Shown: positions 1 through 7,121, numbered from the stretch's first letter. The stretch is DNA of 8,279 bases from Vulcanimicrobiota bacterium (GCA_030038335.1 JASHPC010000152.1:1-8279), one strand, 5' to 3'. A program made the numbers and translations. The notes: generated from the sequence alone by a model not told the origin.

Positions 1-28
1 CGTTCATTCGCGCAGACGCGAATGAACG
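1..28. repeat. Perfect 12-bp inverted repeat (hairpin, 4-nt loop)
   Basis: Bases 1-12 (CGTTCATTCGCG) are the exact reverse complement of bases 17-28, around a CAGA loop. It lies inside the open frame of the propeller gene and covers the ATG at 22. A 12-bp perfect stem within a coding sequence is unusual. It may continue to the left of the window, or it may be a fold-back artefact if a contig ends here. Confidence 0.8.
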
Positions 29-1866
29 CGCTGCGCATCTTCGCCGATCCCGCGGTTCGCGTTAGCCACGACGGCAACGTGCCGCACATGGAGGCGCCGG
101 TTGCGGCATCGGCGACGGATCCCGACACACTATACGCGGGATCGGAGCTCCTGTATCCAGGCCGGTCGCTTTATACCACTTCCGCGCAGCTCTATTACAG
201 TCATGATGCGGGTGCTCAGTGGTCCCCGGTGCCGCTTCCGGTTGAAACTGCAAACGGAGGTTGGGACAACGCGATTGCGGCAGGTGACAAAGGCGTTGCG
301 TATTTCATAACGCATGACTTCAAGAACGGTCTAACAGTCTATCGGACGGATGACGGTGGCGTAACGTGGGCGTCCTCGCTGATAAGCGGCGCCTCCTGGG
401 ATCGAGAGTACGCTGTCGTCGACACGACTGGCGGCGCGTACTCCGGGCGTCTCTACGTCGAGGGCGAAGGATTCATCGCGCTTCCGAAGGGCTACAATCC
501 GAGCAGCGGCGTGGATCCACGAAAGATCGGCGTCGACGGCGTCAAGGTCGTCAGTTCCTCTGACGGTGGACGAACCTTCGGTCCGCCAGTGATGGCGTGT
601 CATCGCCCCGGCTGGGCCGCTGGAGCGAATCCACTTCCGGTCGTGATGAGCGACGGAACTCTCGTTGTCACATGCACCTTCTATCCCGTCGACCAAGCGC
701 GCGATACGTGGAAGCTGCAAGACTTTGGCGTTGTAGTTTCCTCCGACGGCGGCAAGTCGTTCTCTGCGTATCGCAACGTAGGACACGTCAAGAACCGGCA
801 GCTGCCGCTGCCACGAGAGCAGGATATGCTTCGTGGAGATTTTCTGCGCGACTTCATCAGCGCGCTTGCCGTATCTCCGAAATCAGGACGCTACCCGGAT
901 CGTCTCTACTACGCTTGGTCAACGTTCGACACGCCGAAACGTGAGGTCATCTACATCGCGCATTCCGACAACCGTGGGGAGACCTGGAGCGCGCCTCGAG
1001 CCGTCTATCCCGTCGTTTCTTCCGTCAATGGATTGATTCGCGAGGCAGTACCGATGCTCGCCATCAATACGCGAGGCATCGTCGGGCTGTCGTGGTACGA
1101 CGCGCGTAATGCAGTTGGCGCAAAAGGATATGACATCTATTTTGCAGCCTCTGCAGATGGCGGCGAGACGTTCAGTCGACCGATCCGGCTGACCGCGGCG
1201 ACCTCGCACCCTGAAAGCGGCTTAGACGCAACGCCGCTAGCAGCGGTATTCAACGGCCCACAGCTGTCGATCGAGTTCGCCTCCCCGTATAACGAACGTG
1301 CCATCGGAGGAGACTACGCGACGATGACGGTCGATGCAGCCGGCCGTTTCCACCCGCTTTGGACGGATGCTCGTGACGGGACGTGGCAGTTATACACGAG
1401 CACCATTCGCGTCATGGATGAGGCGGAGCTTAAGTCACTCGTCGCAAGCGCGCGAAACGGGAAGAGCTGTGATGTTACGAGCCGCATCCAGGTGATCGCG
1501 GGAGCCCCGACGTGGAATCCATCGTCTCATTACGTAAGCGTGGCGGTACGCTTGGAAAATACCTCGGACGACGTCCTGGTCGCGCCGTTGTACGTGCATG
1601 TCGAAGCTGGAGTGAGCCCTATCGTCGCGGCGGTCTACGGCCGGGCAATAGTGGCCGAATGGCCGCCTGCGCTAATACGCGACCCGCGCTCGGGCGCGTA
1701 TCGGAGAGCGGTTCAGTTCGTCTATGACGTCACGGCCGAGCATCCACTCTTTCCAAACGGAACTACCGCAGCGATGACGTGGCGCTTTTACGTCAAACAG
1801 CCCGAGCAGACAGAGTTTCATCCGACGGTCACGATACGCGGCTCCGGTAAGCTCTGCTCGCCCTGA
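1..1866 (+). CDS. Secreted BNR/Asp-box beta-propeller (sialidase-like) protein, 5' partial
   Basis: The frame is open from base 1. The first ATG in the window is at 22, giving 614 residues, but it has no Shine-Dalgarno sequence and no signal peptide follows it, so the true start is probably upstream. Six Asp boxes (S/T-x-D-x-G-x-x-W/F) are visible at residues 60-67, 109-116, 179-186, 240-247, 315-322 (Asn in place of the Asp) and 377-384, counted from that ATG. This is the signature of a six-bladed BNR/sialidase-fold propeller. A GDY (430-432) and a WTDAR (447-451) lie in the last part of the propeller. Residues from about 485 to 614 look like a separate beta-rich C-terminal domain that I do not recognise. 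I see no FRIP-type arginine motif of true sialidases, so a sialidase activity should not be assumed; other glycan-binding or glycan-cleaving roles, or pure scaffolding, are possible. Export is inferred from the family and from the extracellular peptidases next door. The fold is fairly certain, the function is not. Confidence 0.85.
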   Translation, partial: RSFAQTRMNALRIFADPAVRVSHDGNVPHMEAPVAASATDPDTLYAGSELLYPGRSLYTTSAQLYYSHDAGAQWSPVPLPVETANGGWDNAIAAGDKGVAYFITHDFKNGLTVYRTDDGGVTWASSLISGASWDREYAVVDTTGGAYSGRLYVEGEGFIALPKGYNPSSGVDPRKIGVDGVKVVSSSDGGRTFGPPVMACHRPGWAAGANPLPVVMSDGTLVVTCTFYPVDQARDTWKLQDFGVVVSSDGGKSFSAYRNVGHVKNRQLPLPREQDMLRGDFLRDFISALAVSPKSGRYPDRLYYAWSTFDTPKREVIYIAHSDNRGETWSAPRAVYPVVSSVNGLIREAVPMLAINTRGIVGLSWYDARNAVGAKGYDIYFAASADGGETFSRPIRLTAATSHPESGLDATPLAAVFNGPQLSIEFASPYNERAIGGDYATMTVDAAGRFHPLWTDARDGTWQLYTSTIRVMDEAELKSLVASARNGKSCDVTSRIQVIAGAPTWNPSSHYVSVAVRLENTSDDVLVAPLYVHVEAGVSPIVAAVYGRAIVAEWPPALIRDPRSGAYRRAVQFVYDVTAEHPLFPNGTTAAMTWRFYVKQPEQTEFHPTVTIRGSGKLCSP

Positions 1867-1970
1867 CGTATTGAGCGTAGTTCCAGCAGGGTGCCAAGAT
1901 ACGTGCCCTGATGCCCGCGAAGGGAATGGCGCTGCTTTCAAGTACCGTGCAACGAGGAGATAGACGAACG
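1867..1970. other. Intergenic gap with an imperfect hairpin at 1887-1910
   Basis: This 104-base gap separates the propeller gene from the first S10 peptidase. CAGGG (1887-1891) pairs with CCCTG (1906-1910), and two G-T pairs plus one C-G pair extend the stem to eight pairs around an 8-nt loop. No T-run follows, so it is at best a weak terminator. A TTGAGC (1871-1876) and a CAAGAT (1895-1900), 18 bases apart, are only a poor promoter match. The hairpin ends directly before the ATG at 1911, which argues against that codon as the peptidase start. Confidence 0.35.
1955..1959 (+). promoter_or_regulatory. Shine-Dalgarno AGGAG that supports a TTG start at 1971
   Basis: AGGAG lies 11 bases before TTG 1971. 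In-frame alternatives are ATG 1911, with no Shine-Dalgarno, and ATG 1926, whose only purine tract (AGGGA) touches the codon with no spacing. Starting at TTG puts a Lys-Arg followed by a hydrophobic stretch at the very N-terminus, as a signal peptide should be. Starting at ATG 1911 would bury that stretch behind 20 charged and polar residues. Confidence 0.65.
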
Positions 1971-3533
1971 TTGAAACGCTTGCTCGCATACGCGATCGTA
2001 TTTCTTTTTATCGCAGGGACGGCCGCCTCAGCGGCTCAGCCGCAACCGCGGCCGTCGGCCGTCCCGGTTGAGACACCGGAGCCCGCGGTTCCCTCGCTCG
2101 CTGCGCAGTTTCCACCAGATGCGGTCAGCGAACACTCGATCGAGATCGACGGAAGAACGATCGAATATACCGCGCGAGTCGGCACGATCACGCTGCGTAA
2201 CGCTCAGAACCAACCGACGGCCAAAATGTCGTACGTTGCCTACACCGTCGGTAACGATCCGCATCGCCCGGTAACCTTCTTATATAACGGCGGGCCGGGC
2301 AGCTCGACGATGTGGCTCCTTATGGGCTCCGTTGGACCCGTGCACGTCATGACGCCGGGTGACTCACTTGCCGGATCGCCGCCATATCATTGGGTCGACA
2401 ATCATGACTCGATCCTCGACAAGACCGATCTCGTCTTCGTCGACATGCCGAATACGGGATTTGGCCGTATTATCGGGGCGGGAAAGCCTCAAGACTTTTT
2501 CGGCCTCGAACAAGACGCAGACGCGTTCGCGCAGTTCATCTCAAACTACATCACCAAGTTCCACCGCTGGAACTCACCGAAGTTTCTCTTTGGCGAAAGC
2601 TACGGCACGCCACGCTCGGCGGAACTTTCGTGGGTGCTTTTCAGCCAAGGCATCTCGCTGAACGGCATCGTCTCGCAGTCGAGCGTCCTTGACTTCCACC
2701 TCGACTGGTCGCAGAACTATCCGTACCTCTACAGCGCGATCGGCGGCGGAAACGTCGGATACGCTCTCTACTTTCCGACGATGGCCGCCACGGCGTGGTA
2801 CCACGGCATGGTTCCACGTCGCGGAACGGAGGAAGCCTTCATCCAAAGCGCGGCGAATTTCGCGATGACGTCGTATCTCCATGCGCTCATGCAAGGCGAT
2901 ACATTGAGTCCCAGGGCGACGCGAGCGATAGCCGAACAGATGCACGCCTACATCGGGCTGCCGGTGGAGTATCTCGTCGAGCAGCATCTCATGGTGCCGT
3001 ATGCGCGCTTCCTCGCCGGACTCTTGCGCGACGAAGGCAAGACGTTAGGACGCTACGACTCGCGCTTCACGGTGACGACGCTGGATCCGGAGGAAACGAC
3101 GCCAGGCGGCGATGCCAGTAACGACGCCATGTCGTCGCCGTACACGACGGCCGTGAACGAGTATCTGCGTGACACGCTCGGATACGATCCGGCGCTGCCG
3201 TACAACTACAACACTTACGCATTGATTGCCAAGGCGGGACTGCGATCGTGGCGGGAGGCCGAGGGCGACATCAACGTCGTGCCAGAGCTGGCACAGACGA
3301 TGGCGGCAAATCCGCAGATGCTCGTCTTTTCGGCAAACGGCTACTACGATTTCGCGACGCCGTGGCTAGCAACCCAGTACTCTCTAGAGCACATGAATCT
3401 CCCGCCCAATCTCCAGAAGAACGTAAGCTACGGATTCTATCAGTCTGGCCACATGGTCTATCTCAATCAATCGGCACTCGACGCGTACCACCGCGATCTC
3501 GAGGCCTGGTACGACGAGGCGCTGCACCAATAA
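1971..3533 (+). CDS. Secreted serine carboxypeptidase-like protein, peptidase S10 family (copy A)
   Basis: This is a 520-residue S10 peptidase, an alpha/beta-hydrolase that removes residues from the C-terminus of peptides, usually at acidic pH. With the TTG start, residues 1-21 form a signal peptide (MKRLLA, hydrophobic core, ASA cleavage site), so the enzyme should act outside the cytoplasm. A Pro-rich linker runs to about residue 50. The oxyanion-hole and carboxylate-binding loop NGGPGSS is at 106-112, the nucleophile elbow GESYG at 208-212 (Ser210), the catalytic Asp at about 460 (YYDFATP) and the catalytic His at 494 (SGHM). All three triad residues are present, so the enzyme should be active. 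The Glu before the serine is the family residue linked to binding the substrate C-terminal carboxylate at low pH. I found no cysteine, so unlike eukaryotic homologues it has no disulfides. Its stop overlaps the start of the paralogue. An upstream ATG at 1911 would add 20 residues and is less likely. The substrate is unknown. Confidence 0.92.
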   Translation: MKRLLAYAIVFLFIAGTAASAAQPQPRPSAVPVETPEPAVPSLAAQFPPDAVSEHSIEIDGRTIEYTARVGTITLRNAQNQPTAKMSYVAYTVGNDPHRPVTFLYNGGPGSSTMWLLMGSVGPVHVMTPGDSLAGSPPYHWVDNHDSILDKTDLVFVDMPNTGFGRIIGAGKPQDFFGLEQDADAFAQFISNYITKFHRWNSPKFLFGESYGTPRSAELSWVLFSQGISLNGIVSQSSVLDFHLDWSQNYPYLYSAIGGGNVGYALYFPTMAATAWYHGMVPRRGTEEAFIQSAANFAMTSYLHALMQGDTLSPRATRAIAEQMHAYIGLPVEYLVEQHLMVPYARFLAGLLRDEGKTLGRYDSRFTVTTLDPEETTPGGDASNDAMSSPYTTAVNEYLRDTLGYDPALPYNYNTYALIAKAGLRSWREAEGDINVVPELAQTMAANPQMLVFSANGYYDFATPWLATQYSLEHMNLPPNLQKNVSYGFYQSGHMVYLNQSALDAYHRDLEAWYDEALHQ

Positions 3534-5095
3534 TGAGCAACCAACGCTTGACATCTCGATATCTCGCGGGCGTCGCCGCGATATCCATATTGCTTGCGCT
3601 GCCGCTTGCGACAGCCGCCGCGCCATCGCAATCTACGCCAAAGCCGACCGACGTCTCGATGCCATATACGCCCGATGCGGTGACGCAGCACTCGATCTCC
3701 ATCGATGGGAGGACGATCGAGTATACTGCTCGCGTCGGAACGATCACCCTTAAGAACGACCAAAATCAGCCCACGGCGCGAATGTCGTACGTCGCATACA
3801 CCGTAGGCAACGACCCGCATCGACCGGTGACGTTCCTTTATAACGGCGGTCCCGGCAGTTCGACGATGTGGCTCTTGATGGGTTCGGTCGGGCCCGAGCA
3901 CGTGGTAACCGCGGGCAACGCCCTTGCGGGTTCTCCGCCATTCCAATGGGTGGAGAATCACGATTCAATTCTCAACAAGACCGATCTCGTCTTCATTGAC
4001 ATGCCGAATACCGGGTTCGGCCGCATCATGGGCGTCGGCACGCCGAAAGACTTCTTTGGCCTAAGCCAAGATGCTCAAGCGTTTGCGCAGTTCATCGAAC
4101 GCTATTGCACAGCGTTTCACCGCTGGAACTCGCCGAAGTTTCTCTTCGGCGAAAGCTACGGCACACCGCGCTCGGCGGAGCTCTCAGCCATTCTCTTCAA
4201 TGACGGCGTTGCGCTTAACGGGATCGTTTCGCAGTCGTCGATTCTCGACTTCCAACTCGATTGGTCGCAAGACGCGACGTACATCGACTCCGCGGTTGGC
4301 GGCGACGGCACGCTGGGTTACGTCTTTTATTTTCCCACGGAGGCGGCAACCGCGTGGTATCACGACATGGTACCGCACCGCGGGAGCGAGACGGCGTTCA
4401 TCCAGAGCGCCGCGCATTTCGCGCTGACTACGTATTACGACGCGTTGCTCGCCGGCGACACGATGAGCGCCGGGCAGACGCGGTTCATCGCCGAACAGAT
4501 CCACGACTACATCGGGATACCGGTTCAGTATCTCGTGGACTCGCATCTGATGATTCCGTACGGACGTTTTCTCGGCACTCTCATGCGCGCCAAAGCGGAG
4601 ACACTCGGGCGGTACGACGCGCGGTTTGCCGTGCACACGCTCGATCCCGGGAACGACTTTCCGGAAGGCGACGCGAGCGACGACGCAATGGACGCGCCGT
4701 ACACGTCGGCGGTCAACCAATATCTTCGCGATACGCTGAAGTATAATCCGCCGATTCCGTACAAGGCGGACACGTACGATCTCATCGAGCAGGATGGATT
4801 GTGGTCGTGGCAGGACGGCGAGAACGACATCAACGTCGCACCCGAGCTTGCCCAGACGATGTCGGACAATCCGAAGATGCGCGTGTTCTCCGCGAATGGA
4901 TATTACGATTTCGCAACGCCGTGGCTAGCGACGAAGTACACGCTCGAGCACCTGAATCTCTCGCCGGAGCTGCAACGAAACATCAGTTTCGGGTTTTATC
5001 AGTCTGGCCACATGATCTACTTGAATCAGTCCGCTCTCGACGACTATCATCGCGATCTCGAGCGCTGGTATTCGGAGGCAACTGGCACGCGTTAG
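3533..5095 (+). CDS. Secreted serine carboxypeptidase-like protein, peptidase S10 family (copy B)
   Basis: This is the second S10 peptidase, also 520 residues, and about 70% identical to copy A by eye. Residues 1-30 form a signal peptide (basic N-terminus, core AISILLALPLA, cleavage near TAAA). NGGPGSS is at 104-110, GESYG at 206-210 (Ser208), Asp459 in YYDFATP and His493 in SGHM, so the catalytic set is intact. It has a single cysteine (192). The ATG shares its A with the TAA of copy A (TAATG), and the nearest Shine-Dalgarno-like sequence is GAGG at 3516-3519, 13 bases away, so translation is probably coupled to copy A. The frame stays open far upstream to 3248, but that stretch lies over copy A in another frame and encodes no S10 sequence. 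The two copies differ most in the linker after the signal peptide, around residues 218-260 and around 370-425, which could mean different substrate preferences. Both probably work on exported or environmental peptides. Confidence 0.93.
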   Translation: MSNQRLTSRYLAGVAAISILLALPLATAAAPSQSTPKPTDVSMPYTPDAVTQHSISIDGRTIEYTARVGTITLKNDQNQPTARMSYVAYTVGNDPHRPVTFLYNGGPGSSTMWLLMGSVGPEHVVTAGNALAGSPPFQWVENHDSILNKTDLVFIDMPNTGFGRIMGVGTPKDFFGLSQDAQAFAQFIERYCTAFHRWNSPKFLFGESYGTPRSAELSAILFNDGVALNGIVSQSSILDFQLDWSQDATYIDSAVGGDGTLGYVFYFPTEAATAWYHDMVPHRGSETAFIQSAAHFALTTYYDALLAGDTMSAGQTRFIAEQIHDYIGIPVQYLVDSHLMIPYGRFLGTLMRAKAETLGRYDARFAVHTLDPGNDFPEGDASDDAMDAPYTSAVNQYLRDTLKYNPPIPYKADTYDLIEQDGLWSWQDGENDINVAPELAQTMSDNPKMRVFSANGYYDFATPWLATKYTLEHLNLSPELQRNISFGFYQSGHMIYLNQSALDDYHRDLERWYSEATGTR

Positions 5096-5098
5096 CTA
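5093..5098. other. Abutting convergent stop codons (TAGCTA)
   Basis: The TAG ending S10 copy B (5093-5095) is followed immediately by CTA, the complement of the TAG that ends the TetR gene on the other strand (5096-5098). There is no intergenic base, so any terminator for either gene must lie inside the other gene. Confidence 0.9.
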
Positions 5099-5752
5099 CG
5101 CTCCACCGCCTATTGCGTCGATCTGTGCGTCGAGAGCCGAGCGTATCATCGCGAGCTCTTTTGGACCGATCTTCGACCACTGCATGACGCGTAGCGATAT
5201 CTTTCGCCCCGACTGAAACGCCAGTAGGCTCGAGATCAAAAGAAGTGCGTGAATGCGCGCAGCGGGATCTTTCTCCGGGATGCCGCGCGCGCGTGCAATT
5301 AGGCGTGCCGTCACCTCGACGCCTGGCTTCCATAAACTCTCGTACAGGATGTCAAACGCAGGACCGGGCTCGCGCAACTCCCTGCCAACAAAGTGCGCCC
5401 AGTGCTTGACCTCGTTTGAACCAATGAGGAACCCCGCGAGCGCGCCGGCAATCACCTTGAGATGCTTGCGCGCCGCTGCCGCGGTGCCGTTCGAGCGTAG
5501 CGCCTCGCGCGCTCTTGTCGCAATCGGCGCCATGTGCTCGCGATACCGTTCCACGATCGCCTCGGCACAGGCACGATAAAGACCCTCCTTACTGCCGAAA
5601 TGGTACTGAAGGACCGGCAGGCTCACGCGCGCCGCATCGGCGATCTGCCGAGTCGTCGCCTCTGAGAAAGAGCTGCTTCCGAATGCCTCGAGTGCCGCAG
5701 CGAGAATCCGCTGCCGAGTCTCCTCGCTCTTCCGATAGCCGTTGCCACTCAT
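5096..5752 (-). CDS. TetR-family transcriptional regulator, CecR-like
   Basis: This is a 218-residue DNA-binding regulator of normal TetR length. The N-terminal helix-turn-helix domain spans about residues 10-57, with the recognition part TTRQIADAARVS (33-44) and the typical YHFGSKEGLY (50-59). The C-terminal ligand domain resembles E. coli CecR (YbiH) as I recall it: FVGRELREPGPAFDILYE (121-138) corresponds to the CecR FISRE...AY segment, and LLAFQSGRK (176-184) also lines up. Such proteins are dimeric repressors released by small hydrophobic or drug-like ligands. The ATG is preceded by TCCTC at 5757-5761, which is GAGGA on the coding strand, four bases away. The gene is divergent from the DUF2236 oxygenase-like gene across 61 bp, so that gene and itself are the likely targets. 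It converges on S10 copy B with no gap. The ligand is unknown. Confidence 0.92.
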   Translation of the reverse strand: MSGNGYRKSEETRQRILAAALEAFGSSSFSEATTRQIADAARVSLPVLQYHFGSKEGLYRACAEAIVERYREHMAPIATRAREALRSNGTAAAARKHLKVIAGALAGFLIGSNEVKHWAHFVGRELREPGPAFDILYESLWKPGVEVTARLIARARGIPEKDPAARIHALLLISSLLAFQSGRKISLRVMQWSKIGPKELAMIRSALDAQIDAIGGGA

Positions 5753-5756
5753 GGCA

Positions 5757-5761
5757 TCCTC
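5757..5761 (-). promoter_or_regulatory. Shine-Dalgarno for the TetR gene
   Basis: On the minus strand this reads GAGGA, four bases before the ATG at 5752. It confirms that start over alternatives inside the helix-turn-helix domain. Confidence 0.65.
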
Positions 5762-5773
5762 GATTCCAGCCCC

Positions 5774-5802
5774 TTGACAGAAATCCTATCGCATGATAGA
5801 TA
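5774..5802 (+). promoter_or_regulatory. Candidate sigma-70-type promoter for the DUF2236 gene
   Basis: A perfect TTGACA -35 box (5774-5779) is followed after 17 bases by TAGATA (5797-5802), a poor-to-fair -10 box. TG at 5794-5795 precedes it with one base between, forming an extended -10. Transcription would begin near 5809, only about five bases before the ATG at 5814, giving an almost leaderless message. The -35 match and spacing are good; the -10 and the short leader leave some doubt. Confidence 0.55.
5786..5799. promoter_or_regulatory. Inverted repeat in the divergent promoter, candidate TetR operator
   Basis: CTATC (5786-5790) and GATAG (5795-5799) form a perfect 5-bp dyad around GCAT. 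The flanks ATC (5783-5785 region) and GAT (5799-5801 region) extend the symmetry if one base is allowed to bulge. The dyad fills the spacer and overlaps the -10 box of the rightward promoter. A possible leftward -10 (TAGGAT on the minus strand, 5783-5788) also overlaps it, though no good leftward -35 is seen. A repressor here would block the oxygenase-like gene and perhaps its own gene. Binding is inferred from position and symmetry only. Confidence 0.55.
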
Positions 5803-5805
5803 TTT

Positions 5806-5810
5806 AGGAA
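5806..5810 (+). promoter_or_regulatory. Shine-Dalgarno AGGAA of the DUF2236 gene
   Basis: AGGAA lies three bases before ATG 5814, which is short spacing. It would be partly lost if transcription starts near 5809 as the promoter predicts. Confidence 0.45.
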
Positions 5811-5813
5811 GTC

Positions 5814-7088
5814 ATGCAGACATCAGCCGCTGATCTGAGCGAGATCATCGCTGCGCAGGCCACTCAGGTACCGTCGATGTACGGCCGCGTCGATTTCTCG
5901 ATTACGCCTGAGCGCTTTGCGGCCGCGCCCAACGACGTCACCGAGCTCGCTCCCGAATTCTTGTCGCGTCGTGCCGAGCTGCTTGCCAACGAAGAGTTGG
6001 TCGCGCTCATCAAGGCCTATACGATGCATGGCGACCCGCTGGCTGACGCGTACGCCGCGCTCATACCCGTGCTCGGGTTCAAGAAGCTCTCCGAGATGAT
6101 CGAAGCGGCGTGCGATGGCGGCGTGGAGAGCGTTCCCGAAGCACCGCCTGAGCTCGCGCGTCTCATCGAGGACATGGAGCGCTCTCCCTCGTGGATCGAC
6201 ATGGCGCTCGTCGAACGCGGTGCGTGGCTCGAACGCAATGGCTACGCGAGTCGTTCGCCCTATTTAATTCGCGGCGGTTTCATCGGAACGTTCATGAACA
6301 AGTACTCGGCATTACCGATGGCGGTCACCGGGACGCTCTCGACGAAGACGGCCGCGCATCGCGTTCACGAGACGGCGACATTCTTCACGACGACGTTCTT
6401 ACCGGGCGCGCTCGAGCGCCACGGCGCCGGCTTCAAGGCCGCCGCGGTCGTTCGCTTCATGCACTCGATGGTGCGATTCAACGCCTTGCACCGCGAAGGT
6501 GAGTGGGACGTCAAGACGTACGGCATTCCCATTCCACAAACGGACCAAATGCCGGTGGCTCTGCTGCCTGTCCTTCAGCTCTCGCTCAACGCGCTGCGCC
6601 GGCCCGGCGCAGCGTTTACGCGGGACGAACAGGCGCACGTGGCGCTGACGCTCTACCGCGGCGCGCTTCTCGGGCTGCCGAAGGGTCTGCTGCCGCAAAC
6701 GCCGCGTGACATCGTCGATACGTTTCTCACGCGTCACGCGACGCTCAGAAAAGCAACGGACGAAACGTGTGACGCGCTCGTTCGCGCGACAATGGCTGCC
6801 GATCTGATGCCGACGAAGACGCCGGCGGACCGCGTTAGAGCGTGGCTCGAGCACGGATTCTCGAGGGTCTACTTCCTCGCCAAATTCGCGCGCGGCGACA
6901 AACGTGCAGCAGCGAACGTGGGCGTTCGCGTCGGCATCGTCGACCGCATCGCGGCTCTGATGACGATCCTCGTTATGACAACGACGGTGGCGATCTACGC
7001 GATCGCGGAGTGGATCCCGTTCACGCGCGATGCGGCCGACCGTGCCTTAGTCCGCAAACTCAGCCGCCCTTGCGGTCAAACGTCCTAG
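5814..7088 (+). CDS. DUF2236 / MpaB-Lcp-family haem oxygenase-like protein
   Basis: This 424-residue protein belongs to the DUF2236 family (PF09995, the catalytic domain of latex-clearing protein Lcp and fungal MpaB). From memory, Lcp of Streptomyces K30 depends on Arg164, Thr168 and the haem ligand His198. Here Arg183, Thr187 (RVHET) and His217 (RFMHSMVR) have exactly the same spacing. GIPIPQTDQM (237-246), after Trp231, is a second family-typical block. Residue 186, next to the Thr, is Glu, where Lcp K30 has the distal-ligand Lys167, so this is a relative and not a demonstrated rubber oxygenase. There is no export signal at the N-terminus. Residues about 379-399 form one strongly hydrophobic segment near the C-terminus, possibly a membrane anchor. 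Family members bind b-type haem and cleave or oxidise hydrophobic polyisoprenoid or prenyl substrates with oxygen; the substrate here is unknown. The gene is divergent from a TetR regulator and followed after 45 bases by a membrane-protein gene that may share its transcript. Confidence 0.85.
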   Translation: MQTSAADLSEIIAAQATQVPSMYGRVDFSITPERFAAAPNDVTELAPEFLSRRAELLANEELVALIKAYTMHGDPLADAYAALIPVLGFKKLSEMIEAACDGGVESVPEAPPELARLIEDMERSPSWIDMALVERGAWLERNGYASRSPYLIRGGFIGTFMNKYSALPMAVTGTLSTKTAAHRVHETATFFTTTFLPGALERHGAGFKAAAVVRFMHSMVRFNALHREGEWDVKTYGIPIPQTDQMPVALLPVLQLSLNALRRPGAAFTRDEQAHVALTLYRGALLGLPKGLLPQTPRDIVDTFLTRHATLRKATDETCDALVRATMAADLMPTKTPADRVRAWLEHGFSRVYFLAKFARGDKRAAANVGVRVGIVDRIAALMTILVMTTTVAIYAIAEWIPFTRDAADRALVRKLSRPCGQTS

Positions 7089-7121
7089 ACGACCCCGCGC
7101 ACCTTTGCAGTAAATAGAAGC

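Larger units (their letters stand above)
1971..5095 (+). repeat. Tandem gene duplication of S10 peptidase genes
   Basis: Two complete copies of the same gene, equal in length, sit head to tail with a one-base overlap. Protein blocks such as the NGGPGSS, GESYG and SGHM regions are near identical, while the DNA differs at many third codon positions. This points to an old duplication kept under purifying selection rather than a recent copy or an assembly duplicate. Confidence 0.85.

Noticed and set aside
1911..1970. ATG 1911 as the start of S10 copy A
   Set aside because: It has no Shine-Dalgarno, a hairpin ends directly before it, and it would put 20 polar or charged residues before the signal peptide. 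TTG 1971 behind AGGAG is the better choice, though 1911 cannot be fully excluded.
3248..3532. In-frame N-terminal extension of S10 copy B back to an ATG at 3248
   Set aside because: It overlaps the C-terminal coding part of copy A in another frame, encodes Arg-rich low-quality sequence, and would place the clear signal peptide at residue 96. The TAATG start at 3533 gives the same length as the paralogue.
4184..4720. Open frame of 178 codons on the minus strand inside S10 copy B
   Set aside because: Arg/Val-rich translation with no recognisable domain, lying wholly over a well-supported gene. A similar frame lies over copy A at 2574-2987. They are shadows of codon bias.
1971..5095. The tandem S10 genes as an assembly duplication
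   Set aside because: The copies differ at many third codon positions and in their linkers and signal peptides, so they are true paralogues.
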